64,000 nt of DNA from Changchengzhania lutea (GTDB lineage Bacteria > Bacteroidota > Bacteroidia > Flavobacteriales > Flavobacteriaceae), in assembly GCF_006974145.1 (NCBI RefSeq), contig NZ_CP039456.1:3038499-3102498 (forward strand), in the 5' to 3' direction. The notes below the pieces were generated by a model, which saw only the letters and a program-made list of their open reading frames with translations, did not search any database and was not told the origin of the DNA. A program made the position numbers and the translations under genes. Shown piece by piece: positions 46,443 through 55,171 of this stretch; within the stretch, counting starts at the first letter, position 1; each line of letters opens with the position of its first letter.

Positions 46443-46611
46443 ACTGCCTACATTGGTTATTATTTTTGATAAACTCAACGTTAATTCTTTAAAAAGGGTG
46501 AGTTTAAGTTGTAAAAGCAGGCTGCCTTGAGCAGATCCTTGATCAGCTTGTTAGCCCTAAACTTGTTTTTAAGGAGTTTATACAAAACATTATACTGGTG
46601 TAGGCTTTTTT
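46443..46611 (+). ncRNA. ssrS: 6S RNA (flavobacterial type)
   Basis: The gap between zapA and rny contains the ends GCCTACAT (from 46446) and GTGTAGGC (46599-46606 region), which pair as a closing stem. Inner pairing includes AAACTCA with TGAGTTT, a CTTGAGCAG...CTTGATCAG region, and a large open middle, the typical 6S layout that mimics an open promoter. A T-run follows. 6S RNA binds the housekeeping RNA polymerase holoenzyme. The call rests on position (next to zapA) and on the stem; a covariance search would settle it. Exact ends are uncertain by several bases. Confidence 0.75.
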
Positions 46612-46636
46612 ATACACACAAATCAACTAAACAATA

Positions 46637-48211
46637 ATGAATAACTCAATTATACTAATTGCAGGAGGCGTATTGCTCGGTCTCATAATAGGTTTTATAA
46701 TAGCAAAAATTTTAGAACGAAATAATGCTTCAAAATTCTTAAAACAGGCAAAGAAAAGTGCTTCAGCCATATTGAAAGAAGCCAAGATTGAAGGCGAATC
46801 CATGAAGAAGGATAAAATTCTTCAAGCCAAGGAAAAATTTATTGAATTAAAATCTGAGCACGAAAAAGTCATTTTATCCCGGGATAAGAAAATGGCTGAA
46901 TCTGAAAAACGCACGCGTGATAAGGAGTCGCAAGTCTCAAGTCAACTTGCAAAAAACAAAAAGCTAAATGATAGTTTAGAAAGTAAGATTAAAGATTACA
47001 ACCATAGGCTGGATGTTTTAGAAAAGAAGCAAGTAGAGATTGATAAACTTCATAAAAATCAAGTACAACAGCTTGAGGTCATTTCAAGTCTGTCAGCAGA
47101 AGAAGCCAAAGAGCATTTAGTGGAATCTTTGAAAGGCGAAGCTAAAAACGATGCCATGGCTTTTGTTCAAAGTGCTGTAGAAGAAGCAAAGTTAACTGCG
47201 CAACAGGAAGCTAAAAAAATCATCATAAACACGATTCAACGTATCGGTACAGAAGAAGCGGTAGATAATTGTGTGTCTGTATTCAATATTGAATCAGATG
47301 ATGTTAAAGGTCGAATTATTGGTCGCGAAGGTCGAAATATTCGAGCTATTGAAGCTGCAACAGGTGTTGAAATTATTGTTGACGATACACCAGAAGCAAT
47401 TATATTATCCTGTTTTGATTCTGTCCGACGGGAGATTGCAAGATTATCACTTCACAAATTAGTAACAGATGGAAGAATTCATCCAGCGCGAATTGAAGAA
47501 ATTGTTAATAAGACGAAAAAACAAATAGAACAAGAAATTATAGAAGTCGGTAAAAGAACGGTTATAGATTTAGGAATTCATAACCTGCATCCTGAACTTA
47601 TAAAAGTAGTGGGTAGAATGAAGTACCGGTCGTCTTACGGACAAAACCTTCTACAACATTCACGCGAAGTGGCCAAACTTTGTGGCGTTATGGCAGCAGA
47701 ATTAGGTTTAAACCCGAAATTAGCAAAACGAGCTGGACTACTACATGATATTGGTAAAGTGCCAGATGCCGAAGCCGATATGGAAACACCACATGCTATT
47801 TTAGGTATGCAGTGGGCCGAAAAATATGGTGAAAAAGACGATGTCTGCAATGCTATTGGTGCCCACCATGATGAAGTAGAAATGAAAAGTTTATTGGCGC
47901 CAATTATTCAGGTGTGTGATGCTATTTCTGGGGCCCGACCAGGAGCAAGACGTCAGGTCTTGGATAGTTACATTCAACGTTTAAAGGATTTAGAAGATAT
48001 CGCCTTTGGATTTACAGGCGTTAAAAAAGCATACGCCATTCAAGCAGGTAGAGAATTAAGGGTTATTGTTGAAAGTGAAAAAGTTGATGATCAAAAAGCA
48101 GCCGATTTATCGTTTAGTATTTCCCAGAAAGTACAAACAGACATGACTTATCCAGGACAAGTTAAGGTAACCGTCATTAGGGAAACACGGGCTGTTAACA
48201 TAGCTAAGTAA
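46637..48211 (+). CDS. rny: Ribonuclease Y
   Basis: The 524-residue protein has an N-terminal membrane anchor (about 4-26), a long coiled coil (about 30-200), a KH domain with [15 protein letters not shown], and an HD phosphohydrolase domain with [12 protein letters not shown] and [10 protein letters not shown] (H and HD). It is the membrane-bound endoribonuclease that starts mRNA decay. It lies behind 6S RNA and ahead of a hairpin-rich region and convergent xerD. Confidence 0.93.
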   Translation: MNNSIILIAGGVLLGLIIGFIIAKILERNNASKFLKQAKKSASAILKEAKIEGESMKKDKILQAKEKFIELKSEHEKVILSRDKKMAESEKRTRDKESQVSSQLAKNKKLNDSLESKIKDYNHRLDVLEKKQVEIDKLHKNQVQQLEVISSLSAEEAKEHLVESLKGEAKNDAMAFVQSAVEEAKLTAQQEAKKIIINTIQRIGTEEAVDNCVSVFNIESDDVKGRIIGREGRNIRAIEAATGVEIIVDDTPEAIILSCFDSVRREIARLSLHKLVTDGRIHPARIEEIVNKTKKQIEQEIIEVGKRTVIDLGIHNLHPELIKVVGRMKYRSSYGQNLLQHSREVAKLCGVMAAELGLNPKLAKRAGLLHDIGKVPDAEADMETPHAILGMQWAEKYGEKDDVCNAIGAHHDEVEMKSLLAPIIQVCDAISGARPGARRQVLDSYIQRLKDLEDIAFGFTGVKKAYAIQAGRELRVIVESEKVDDQKAADLSFSISQKVQTDMTYPGQVKVTVIRETRAVNIAK

Positions 48212-48230
48212 TATATATTTAATACATTAT

Positions 48231-48440
48231 GTCCGATTAAAGAATCAAGACCGCTTCGCTATTAGAACCTAGAACATAGACTTGATTGTAACTAATTGAT
48301 AAACAGTGAACTTTAAATTCATAACTTTCTAAAAAATAAAATTTTTCAGTAACCGCAAAAAGCAAGCCCCTCTTTTTTATAAGCCTTGAAAACCCTGTGT
48401 TCGCAAAGGTTTTCTTTAAACGAACTATTTTTAATCGGAC
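48231..48440. other. Candidate structured RNA or mini-element (11-bp terminal inverted repeats)
   Basis: GTCCGATTAAA at 48231-48241 is the exact reverse complement of 48430-48440. Inside lie AATCAAG (48243-48249) with CTTGATT (48281-48287), and GAAAACC (48388-48394) with GGTTTTC (48408-48414). Together these give a closing stem plus two hairpins, like a multi-branch RNA, in a 210-base stretch without an open frame. It lies 19 bases after the rny stop. It could be a non-coding RNA, a structured 3' UTR of rny or a remnant of a small repeat element. Confidence 0.45.
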
Positions 48441-48473
48441 AACAATATATTTAATAGTATAGTTTACAAATTG

Positions 48474-48498
48474 CCTCTAATTTTTTAGAGGTTTTTTT
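48474..48498. terminator. Bidirectional terminator at the xerD stop / rny end
   Basis: CCTCTAA-TTTT-TTAGAGG followed by seven Ts forms a compact hairpin. It would end rightward transcripts from rny, and it overlaps the TAA stop codon of leftward xerD (48485-48487), so the two convergent genes share it. Confidence 0.7.
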
Positions 48499-49393
48499 GT
48501 TTCCTTGGGTGAAATTCTTCCATAACATTTGTTAAATGACTTTTGTCTAAATGCACGTAGATTTCTGTGGTCGTGATACTTTCGTGTCCCAACATGAGTT
48601 GGATGGACCTTAAATCTGCCTTATTTTGGAGTAGATGCGTTGCAAAAGAGTGTCTAAAAGTATGTGGCGAAACATTTTTCTTTAATCCCACTTTCTCTGC
48701 CAACTGCTTTACAATAGTGAAAATCATTGCTCTACTCAATTGCCTACCGCGTCTATTTAAAAATAAGGTGTCCTCATGACCCGCTTGGATGGGTAAATGA
48801 ATGCGAACCTCTTTTCTATAGATGTTAATGTATTTTTGAGTAATGGCTACAATGGGTACAAAACGTTGTTTATCGCCTTTTCCAGTGACTTTAATAAATC
48901 CCTCATCAAAATATAAATCTGAAAGTTTTAACGATATTAATTCGCTTACTCGTAAGCCACAACCGTAAAGCGTTTCTAAAATAGCTCTGTTACGTTCACC
49001 TTCGGGTTTACTAAGGTCTACCGCTTCAATAATCGTATCGATTTCCTTCTCAGATAAAGTATCTGGCAATTTCCTGCCTATTTTTGGCGATTCAATAAGT
49101 TCTAATGGATTTGACTTTCTGTAATCTTCAAAAATTAAATAGTTGAAAAAACTACGTAAGCCAGAGATTAAACGCGATTGTGATCTTGCATTTGCTGTTT
49201 TAGCACTGTCATAGATAAATTGTTGAACGATTTCAGAGGTAATATTTATAGGAGACAGACTTAGGTCGTTACTTTCTAAAAAAGCCGTGAGTTTTTTAAC
49301 ATCATGGGTATAATTATCAATGGAATTTTTTGATAGGCCACGTTCTATTTTTAAATAGAGTTGATAGTCTGTTAATGCGTTTTCCCATTTCAT
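48485..49393 (-). CDS. xerD: Site-specific tyrosine recombinase XerD
   Basis: The 302-residue protein has an N-terminal SAM-like core-binding domain (about 1-95) and a catalytic domain with the full tyrosine-recombinase set: R148 (GCGLRVSEL), K172, H244 and R247 (HTFRHSFATHLL), H270 (LGHES) and nucleophile Y279. It resolves chromosome dimers at dif together with XerC. The aroQ gene lies one gene away, a neighbourhood I have seen for xerD in Bacteroidota. No integrase-like neighbours suggest a mobile role. Confidence 0.92.
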   Translation of the reverse strand: MKWENALTDYQLYLKIERGLSKNSIDNYTHDVKKLTAFLESNDLSLSPINITSEIVQQFIYDSAKTANARSQSRLISGLRSFFNYLIFEDYRKSNPLELIESPKIGRKLPDTLSEKEIDTIIEAVDLSKPEGERNRAILETLYGCGLRVSELISLKLSDLYFDEGFIKVTGKGDKQRFVPIVAITQKYINIYRKEVRIHLPIQAGHEDTLFLNRRGRQLSRAMIFTIVKQLAEKVGLKKNVSPHTFRHSFATHLLQNKADLRSIQLMLGHESITTTEIYVHLDKSHLTNVMEEFHPRKQKNL

Positions 49394-49434
49394 TACCGTA
49401 AAAATACATAATTAGTGCATAGCCAAGCAATTTT

Positions 49435-49458
49435 TAAATACGTAGTTATACGTATTTA
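49435..49458. promoter_or_regulatory. Perfect 24-bp palindrome between xerD and the porin gene
   Basis: TAAATACGTA (49435-49444), a GTTA spacer and TACGTATTTA (49449-49458) form a dyad with 10-bp arms. It lies 42 bases upstream of the xerD start codon and about 158 bases before the porin gene. It fits a dimer-binding operator better than a terminator. Confidence 0.5.
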
Positions 49459-49615
49459 TTATAAAAATTGTTAATAACTATTATTTTAAGTACTTTTAAA
49501 TCAGTACTTTAATAATTATTGTGAATAAAATTGTTAATAACGTGATATAAAAAGTAGTATTTTTCAATAAAATTTATTTAGTTTGTATCTGTTTAATCAA
49601 TTAAATTAAAACATT

Positions 49616-50098
49616 ATGAAAAAATTATTTTTATTATCGACTTTTGTAATTTTTGCATTTGGCAACGTAAATGCTCAAGGAGCAGGTTTTGGCGTAAAAG
49701 CTGGATACAATGCTGTATCTTTTGATTTTGGTGGAGCTTCTGTTTCTGAAGGAGGATTCTTTGTTGGATTGGGATATGAATTCGACTTAAGTGAGAGTAT
49801 CGATTTAGAACCATCTTTATTATACAGTTCTGTAAAAGATCTGAGCTCTTTATATATACCGGTAATGTTTAAGTACAATTTATCTGAAGAATTTAATATT
49901 CAAGCAGGCCCTCAAGTCAACTACATCTTAGAGGATGAATTTGATGAAGCAGCATTTGGTTTGGATATTGCAGTTGGAGCTGGTTATGATATTACAGAAG
50001 ACTTTTTTGCAGAAGCTAGATACGGATTTCAGGTTTCAAGAGATTTGGAAGGTGTTGATGTGAATACTTTTACAATCGGAGTTGGATATAGATTCTAA
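49616..50098 (+). CDS. Outer-membrane beta-barrel protein (small porin family)
   Basis: The 160-residue protein has a signal peptide (ending NVNAQ) and a series of amphipathic strands with glycine and aromatic residues (GVKAGYNAVSFDFGGASVSE, GLGYEFDLSES), ending in VGYRF with a terminal phenylalanine, the usual barrel-closing signal. It is a typical small eight-strand barrel of the OmpA/OmpW-like opacity type in Flavobacteriaceae. Its role is unknown. A strong terminator follows at 50113. Confidence 0.85.
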   Translation: MKKLFLLSTFVIFAFGNVNAQGAGFGVKAGYNAVSFDFGGASVSEGGFFVGLGYEFDLSESIDLEPSLLYSSVKDLSSLYIPVMFKYNLSEEFNIQAGPQVNYILEDEFDEAAFGLDIAVGAGYDITEDFFAEARYGFQVSRDLEGVDVNTFTIGVGYRF

Positions 50099-50112
50099 TA
50101 TTATAAATATTT

Positions 50113-50144
50113 AAAAAAAACCGAAGCCTAGCTTCGGTTTTTTT
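50113..50144 (+). terminator. Rho-independent terminator after the porin gene
   Basis: AAAAAAAA-CCGAAGC-CTA-GCTTCGG-TTTTTTT is a perfect 7-bp G/C-rich stem with flanking A and T runs, 14 bases after the porin stop codon. Confidence 0.9.
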
Positions 50145-50232
50145 ATGCTCGTTTTTTTGATATATTTACCTAATCAGTGGAAAATATTTTATCTGATGAA
50201 ACTAGACAGTTGTCTAAAATTTATACGTACGA

Positions 50233-50646
50233 ATGAAAAAACTAATCATCATCAACGGGCCAAATTTAAATTTGCTCGGGAAGCGTGAGCCTGCCATTTA
50301 CGGAAGTTTGTCTTTTACTGAGTTTTTAGATACCATTAAAGATAAATATAACAATGTGGAGATTGATTATTTTCAGTCCAATGTAGAGGGTACTCTGATT
50401 GATAAACTGCACGAGGTTGGATTTGATTATGATGGCATTATTCTTAATGCTGCCGCTTATACGCATACTTCAGTTGGCATAGGCGATGCTGTAAAAGCCA
50501 TTGAAACACCAGTTGTAGAAGTGCATATATCCAATACGTTTAACAGAGAAGAGTTTCGACATCAATCGTTTGTGTCGCCTCATGTAAAAGGTGTTATTCT
50601 TGGCTTTGGATTACAGAGTTATGAGTTGGCCATTCAAAGTTTTTAA
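50233..50646 (+). CDS. aroQ: Type II 3-dehydroquinate dehydratase
   Basis: The 137-residue protein has the type II dehydroquinase hallmarks: NGPNLNLLGKREPAIYG (8-24) with catalytic Y23, NAAAYTHTS (72-80), and EVHISNTFNREEFRH (96-110) with H98 and an arginine. It removes water from 3-dehydroquinate in the shikimate pathway. It lies near xerD as in related genomes. It is transcribed alone. Confidence 0.92.
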   Translation: MKKLIIINGPNLNLLGKREPAIYGSLSFTEFLDTIKDKYNNVEIDYFQSNVEGTLIDKLHEVGFDYDGIILNAAAYTHTSVGIGDAVKAIETPVVEVHISNTFNREEFRHQSFVSPHVKGVILGFGLQSYELAIQSF

Positions 50647-50666
50647 GAAGTCTCATCTAACAAACA

Positions 50667-50805
50667 GCCCCATCTAGCCTCCCCGAGGGGGAGGAATCCT
50701 TACTCAGACAAATAGATAATAGATAACAAAAATGCGATCCTTAAATTAAAGAATCGCATTTTTTATAATTTCGAGTAAGAGTTCCCCCTTCGGGGGTTAG
50801 GGAGC
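50667..50805. repeat. Nested hairpins / inverted repeat between aroQ and lpdA, including a terminator
   Basis: CCTCCCC-GAG-GGGGAGG (50678-50694) and CCCCC-TTC-GGGGG (50784-50796) are two hairpins that, with CTTACTC and GAGTAAG just inside them, also form one long inverted repeat. At the centre lies a terminator-like hairpin (about 50728-50765, AAAAATGCGATCC...GAATCGCATTTTT). It separates two convergent genes and can stop both. Confidence 0.7.
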
Positions 50806-52182
50806 TTATAAATGTATCACTTCACCATAAGCATCGGCTACAGCTTCCATGACAGCCTCACTCATTGTAGGATGCGGATGTACTGCTTTTAATATTTCAT
50901 GCCCAGTCGTTTCCAATTTTCTTCCTAAAACCGCTTCAGCAATCATATCAGTAACGCCAGCTCCAATCATGTGGCAGCCTAACCATTCGCCATATTTAGC
51001 ATCAAAAATGACTTTTACAAAACCATCTTTATGGCCACCAGCACTCGCTTTTCCAGAGGCTGAAAAAGGGAATTTACCAACTTTAATATCTAAGCCTTTA
51101 TCCTTTGCTTGTTGCTCGGTTAAACCAACAGACGCAATTTCAGGTGAACAATACGTACAACCTGGTATGTTTCCGTAGTCCAGTGCCTCAACATGTTGCC
51201 CTGCAATTTTTTCAACACAAAGTATGCCTTCCGCGGAAGCGACATGCGCTAAGGCTTGACCCGGAGTCACATCGCCTATGGCGTAGTATCCAGGAATATT
51301 GGTTTGATAAAAATCATTTACCAAAATTTTATCTCTATCGACAGCAATACCAACGTCTTCTAATCCAATATTTTCAATATTCGATTTGATGCCTACAGCT
51401 GATAAAATGATATCTGCTTCTAAAACTTCTTCACCTTTACTGGTCTTAACAGTAGCTTTTACGCCTTTACCAGATGTATCCACACTAGTCACTTCTGAAG
51501 ATACCATAATTTTTATACCACTCTTTTTAAAACTTCGTTCTAATTGCTTTGAGACGTCATCATCTTCAACGGGTACAATTTTTGGTAAAAACTCAACGAT
51601 AGTCACCTCTGTTCCCATGGAGTTATAGAAATACGCGAATTCAACGCCAATAGCTCCAGAGCCTACAACAATCATTTTCTTGGGTTGCGATGGTAAAGTC
51701 ATGGCTTCTCTATAACCAATAACTTTTTTGCCATCTTGTAGTAAACTTGGTAGTTCACGAGAGCGTGCGCCAGTTGCAATTATAATATGGTCTGCTGAAT
51801 ATTCTTTGCCATCTACATCAATCTTCTTGCCTGGTTTTAATGTTCCAAAACCTTCAATAACGTCAATTTTGTTCTTCTTCATTAAAAACTGTACACCCTT
51901 ACTCATACCATCTGCAACCCCACGGCTTCTTTTTACAACAGCCTCAAAATCCTTATCAAATGATTTTACTGATAATCCGTAGTCTCCAGCATGTTTTAAG
52001 TATTCAAAAACCTGAGCAGATTTTAATAAGGCTTTTGTTGGGATACACCCCCAATTTAAGCAAACTCCACCTAGGCTTTCCTTTTCAACAATTGCTGTTT
52101 TTAAGCCTAACTGTGATGCTCTAATTGCAGTTACATAACCACCAGGACCACTACCGAGAACAATAATATCGTATTTACTCAT
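50806..52182 (-). CDS. lpdA: Dihydrolipoyl dehydrogenase (E3)
   Basis: The 458-residue flavoprotein has an FAD Rossmann motif GSGPGGYVTA (10-19), the redox disulfide C41/C46 in GGVCLNWGCIPTKAL, an NAD motif VVGSGAIGVEFAY, and the C-terminal HPHPTMSEA active-site His-Glu pair. It reoxidises lipoyl groups of pyruvate, 2-oxoglutarate or branched-chain dehydrogenases and the glycine cleavage system. No E1/E2 gene is adjacent. Confidence 0.92.
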   Translation of the reverse strand: MSKYDIIVLGSGPGGYVTAIRASQLGLKTAIVEKESLGGVCLNWGCIPTKALLKSAQVFEYLKHAGDYGLSVKSFDKDFEAVVKRSRGVADGMSKGVQFLMKKNKIDVIEGFGTLKPGKKIDVDGKEYSADHIIIATGARSRELPSLLQDGKKVIGYREAMTLPSQPKKMIVVGSGAIGVEFAYFYNSMGTEVTIVEFLPKIVPVEDDDVSKQLERSFKKSGIKIMVSSEVTSVDTSGKGVKATVKTSKGEEVLEADIILSAVGIKSNIENIGLEDVGIAVDRDKILVNDFYQTNIPGYYAIGDVTPGQALAHVASAEGILCVEKIAGQHVEALDYGNIPGCTYCSPEIASVGLTEQQAKDKGLDIKVGKFPFSASGKASAGGHKDGFVKVIFDAKYGEWLGCHMIGAGVTDMIAEAVLGRKLETTGHEILKAVHPHPTMSEAVMEAVADAYGEVIHL

Positions 52183-52273
52183 GAGAATTTTTTAATCGTT
52201 ATTACAAGCTACGAATTTACAAAACCAATTTTGAATAAAGAATTTAGAACCCTTTAAATTTACATCTTTATAC

Positions 52274-52281
52274 TACCTTTG
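52274..52281 (+). promoter_or_regulatory. Possible -7 promoter element for the NDH-2-like gene
   Basis: TACCTTTG fits TAnnTTTG, 18 bases before the start codon at 52300. No clear -33 TTG lies at the right distance. Confidence 0.4.
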
Positions 52282-52299
52282 TTTTGCAAGTATTAATTT

Positions 52300-53595
52300 A
52301 TGAATATACCCAAAACGAGCTACCCACGAATCGTTATAATCGGCGGAGGGTTTGCAGGCATTGCTTTAGCAAAAAAATTATCTAAACAAGAAGTGCAAGT
52401 CGTGCTCTTGGATAAACATAATTATCATACATTCCAACCCTTATTGTATCAGGTTTCTACTGGAGGTTTAGAGCCAGATTCCATTGCCTATCCAATTCGG
52501 AAAATACTCAAGGATTTCCCTAATTTTTATTTTAGACTGGCACATGTGAACGCCGTTGATACTGATAAGAATAAAGTGAGAACCGATATTGGAAACTTAA
52601 AATTTGATTATTTGGTAGTGGCCACAGGATCTAAGACCAATTATTTTGGAAATGCAGAGATTGAAAAGCATAGTATGGCCATGAAAACGGTACCGCAGTC
52701 TTTGAATTTGCGGAGTTTAATTCTGGAAAACTTTGAGGAAGCCTTATTAACGTCAGATTTGCATGAGCGTAATGCACTCATGAATTTTGTGATAGTTGGG
52801 GGAGGACCAACAGGCGTTGAGCTTGCTGGGGCATTGGCCGAAATAAAGAAAGGTATTTTACCAAGAGATTATCCTGATTTGGATACGCGGTCTGCTCAAA
52901 TACACATCGTTCAATCTAGTGACTGTATTCTAGAAGGTATGAGTGCTCAAGCGTCGTCGAAGGCTGAGGATTTTTTGGAAAAACTTGGCGTTCAAATTTG
53001 GAAGAATGTTAGAGTGACTAATTATAACGGAAAAACAGTTACTACCAATACCGATCTAACCTTTGAAGCGGAGACCTTGGTATGGGCAGCAGGTGTAAAA
53101 GGGGCTACAATTCACGGATTAGATGCTGAAGATTTTATTACTAACGGCAATCGTATCATGGTAAATGCATTTAATCAAGTAAAAGGATTTGAGCATATTT
53201 TTGCTATTGGCGATGTGGCGTCATTGATCACTGAAGAATTTCCACATGGTTTACCCATGATGGCACAACCAGCCATTCAACAGGGGCAGCAATTAGGTGA
53301 TAATATATTACGACTGATTGAGAATAAACCATTACAAGCATTTAAATATAAAGATAAAGGGTCTATGGCTACCATTGGCAGAAATAAAGCGGTAGTAGAT
53401 ATGAAAAATTTCAGGTTTCAAGGGGTGTTTGCTTGGTTTGTTTGGATGTTTGTACATCTCTTTTTTTTAATAGGATTTAGAAACCGGATGGTCGTATTTA
53501 TAAATTGGGTGTACAACTATGTACGCTTTGATAGAGAGGCTCGATTAATAATTAGACCGTTTAAAAAGAAACATAACATTACAAATCATCAGTAA
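52300..53595 (+). CDS. NDH-2-type NAD(P)H:quinone oxidoreductase / FAD-dependent oxidoreductase
   Basis: The 431-residue protein has two Rossmann motifs, IIGGGFAGIALAKK (about 13-26) for FAD and VGGGPTGVELAGAL for NAD(P)H, plus FAIGDVAS near the FAD end. It ends with a hydrophobic segment WFVWMFVHLFFLIGF that fits the membrane association of type II NADH dehydrogenases. It probably passes electrons to quinone. Its 3' end overlaps the convergent DinB gene by 17 bases. Confidence 0.85.
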   Translation: MNIPKTSYPRIVIIGGGFAGIALAKKLSKQEVQVVLLDKHNYHTFQPLLYQVSTGGLEPDSIAYPIRKILKDFPNFYFRLAHVNAVDTDKNKVRTDIGNLKFDYLVVATGSKTNYFGNAEIEKHSMAMKTVPQSLNLRSLILENFEEALLTSDLHERNALMNFVIVGGGPTGVELAGALAEIKKGILPRDYPDLDTRSAQIHIVQSSDCILEGMSAQASSKAEDFLEKLGVQIWKNVRVTNYNGKTVTTNTDLTFEAETLVWAAGVKGATIHGLDAEDFITNGNRIMVNAFNQVKGFEHIFAIGDVASLITEEFPHGLPMMAQPAIQQGQQLGDNILRLIENKPLQAFKYKDKGSMATIGRNKAVVDMKNFRFQGVFAWFVWMFVHLFFLIGFRNRMVVFINWVYNYVRFDREARLIIRPFKKKHNITNHQ

Positions 53596-54139
53596 AATGC
53601 CTTCGATCTTTTGCTTGATTAAATTTTTCCATGTTGTATGTGGAAGACTCACCTTTAGGTATTGATAAGGACTGCCATTCTGGTCCTTTTAATAATTTCC
53701 CCAGAAAAACAATTTGCCCAACATGATAGGAGTAATGGCATAATTGTCTGTTAATAGCCTCAGTAACCGAATGTCCTTGATTTCTAATATAAACCATGTG
53801 TTCCAAATGCTCATCTGTTAAATCATTAAGTGTATGGAATAGTGTTTTCCAGCCTTTGTCCCATGCTGTTAGAATTTCTTCTTTAGATAGATATGTGTTT
53901 TCAAATTCTGAATCTCTTTGGCGCCATTCTTTTTCGCCATCTTCAGTTAAAAAATTTGTCCATCTACTCAACATATTTCCGACCATATGTTTTACTATAA
54001 CAGAGATGGAATTCGCGTTTTTTGAAATATCATTTTGTAATTCATCAAACGACAGTTGATCGAAAGTCTGATCACCTAAACGCTTATAATATTTAAATTG
54101 CTTTTTAGCGCTAATAAGATAGCTACTTTTCATCTTCAT
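53579..54139 (-). CDS. DinB / DUF1572-family protein
   Basis: The 186-residue protein is a four-helix-bundle type with conserved histidines of the DinB/YfiT superfamily (SVIVKHMVGNMLSRW, and HYSYHVGQIVFLGKLLK near the end), which would bind a metal. DUF1572 proteins are such stand-alone bundles of unknown substrate. It follows the downstream msrB with a 17-base overlap of the ends, so it is co-transcribed with the msrB pair. Confidence 0.8.
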   Translation of the reverse strand: MKMKSSYLISAKKQFKYYKRLGDQTFDQLSFDELQNDISKNANSISVIVKHMVGNMLSRWTNFLTEDGEKEWRQRDSEFENTYLSKEEILTAWDKGWKTLFHTLNDLTDEHLEHMVYIRNQGHSVTEAINRQLCHYSYHVGQIVFLGKLLKGPEWQSLSIPKGESSTYNMEKFNQAKDRRHFTDDL

Positions 54140-54524
54140 TAAAATTAATACTAACTGAATTTACACAATAACGTGTTCCGGTTTCTGTTGGGCCATCATT
54201 AAAAACATGCCCTAAATGACTTCCACAATTAGAACATACAATTTCGGTTCGAGTCATACCATGGGTTTTATCCAAAATGTAGTCCACCGTTCCTTTAATG
54301 GATTCATCAAAACTAGGCCAACCGCAGTGCGCATCAAATTTACTATCACTTTCAAATAATTGCTGATGGCAAGCAGCGCAGGCATAAGCGCCTTTTTCAA
54401 AATGAAGATTGAATTTTCCTGTATGCGGTCGCTCCGTCCCTTTAGTTCTTAATACGCGATACTGTTCTTCAGTAAGCGCTTCCCGCCACTCATTTTCTGT
54501 TTTTTTAATGTTATAATCACTCAT
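54123..54524 (-). CDS. msrB: Peptide methionine (R)-S-oxide reductase MsrB, cytosolic copy
   Basis: From ATG 54524 (133 residues; another ATG at 54536 adds four) the protein is a complete MsrB with zinc cysteines C49/C52 (CAACH) and C97/C100 (CSNCG), the HCGWPSF substrate loop and the catalytic C120 in RYCVNS. It reduces methionine-R-sulfoxide in proteins. It has no signal and so acts in the cytosol. It overlaps the exported msrB copy by 8 bases. Confidence 0.9.
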   Translation of the reverse strand: MSDYNIKKTENEWREALTEEQYRVLRTKGTERPHTGKFNLHFEKGAYACAACHQQLFESDSKFDAHCGWPSFDESIKGTVDYILDKTHGMTRTEIVCSNCGSHLGHVFNDGPTETGTRYCVNSVSINFNEDEK

Positions 54525-55002
54525 TTTCTGGTACAAATTTTAAGGCAGCGCCGTTAATACAATGTCTTTTTCCTGTAGTATCTTTTGGACCGTCGTTAAA
54601 AACATGGCCTAAGTGACCACCACAGGTAGCGCAATGTTCCTCAGTTCTTACATAACCCAAATTTCTATCTGTAGAAAATGCGACATTCCCTTCAATTACC
54701 CTATCAAAACTAGGCCAACCGGTACCGGAATCAAATTTATGTTCGCTTTTAAATAAGGCCGTATGGCATCCAGCACAGTGATAGGTTCCTTCCTCATAAT
54801 TTTTGTTTAAAGGGCTAGAAAAAGCACGCTCTGTACCGGCTTTTCTTAAAACATTATACTCTTGTGGTGTAAGCTCCGCCTTCCATTCAGCATCTGTTTT
54901 AGATACTAGGAAGTTTTCTTTTTCTTTAGAATTTTTCTTCTGTGCACCAGAGTTACAGCTACTAAATATAATAGCTATTAGTATTATGGTTAATTTTTTC
55001 AT
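54517..55002 (-). CDS. msrB: Peptide methionine (R)-S-oxide reductase MsrB, lipoprotein copy
   Basis: The 161-residue protein has a lipobox signal (IIFSSC, C16) followed by a full MsrB domain: zinc cysteines C76/C79 and C124/C127, GTGWPSF (94-100) and catalytic C148 in RHCINGAAL. It would repair oxidised methionines in envelope proteins. It is the first of two msrB genes in one operon with DinB, so the pair splits the same activity between envelope and cytosol. Confidence 0.9.
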   Translation of the reverse strand: MKKLTIILIAIIFSSCNSGAQKKNSKEKENFLVSKTDAEWKAELTPQEYNVLRKAGTERAFSSPLNKNYEEGTYHCAGCHTALFKSEHKFDSGTGWPSFDRVIEGNVAFSTDRNLGYVRTEEHCATCGGHLGHVFNDGPKDTTGKRHCINGAALKFVPENE

Positions 55003-55171
55003 TTTAGCAATTTTAATTAAACGTTTCTTTTATGTCGAAAATAACGAATAATCTTAACATAATTATGATGTGTATATTCTAATAACGTAATGTGCTAAAA
55101 CTTAAATGAAATGAGTTCGCAATAACCTAGCAATTTTCGTAATTTTATAAAAATAATTTAAACGATCACTT

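Noticed and set aside
49435-49458. Palindrome near xerD as a dif site
   Set aside because: Arms of 10 bp with a 4-bp spacer do not match the 11-6-11 layout and the sequence does not resemble the usual XerC/XerD boxes.
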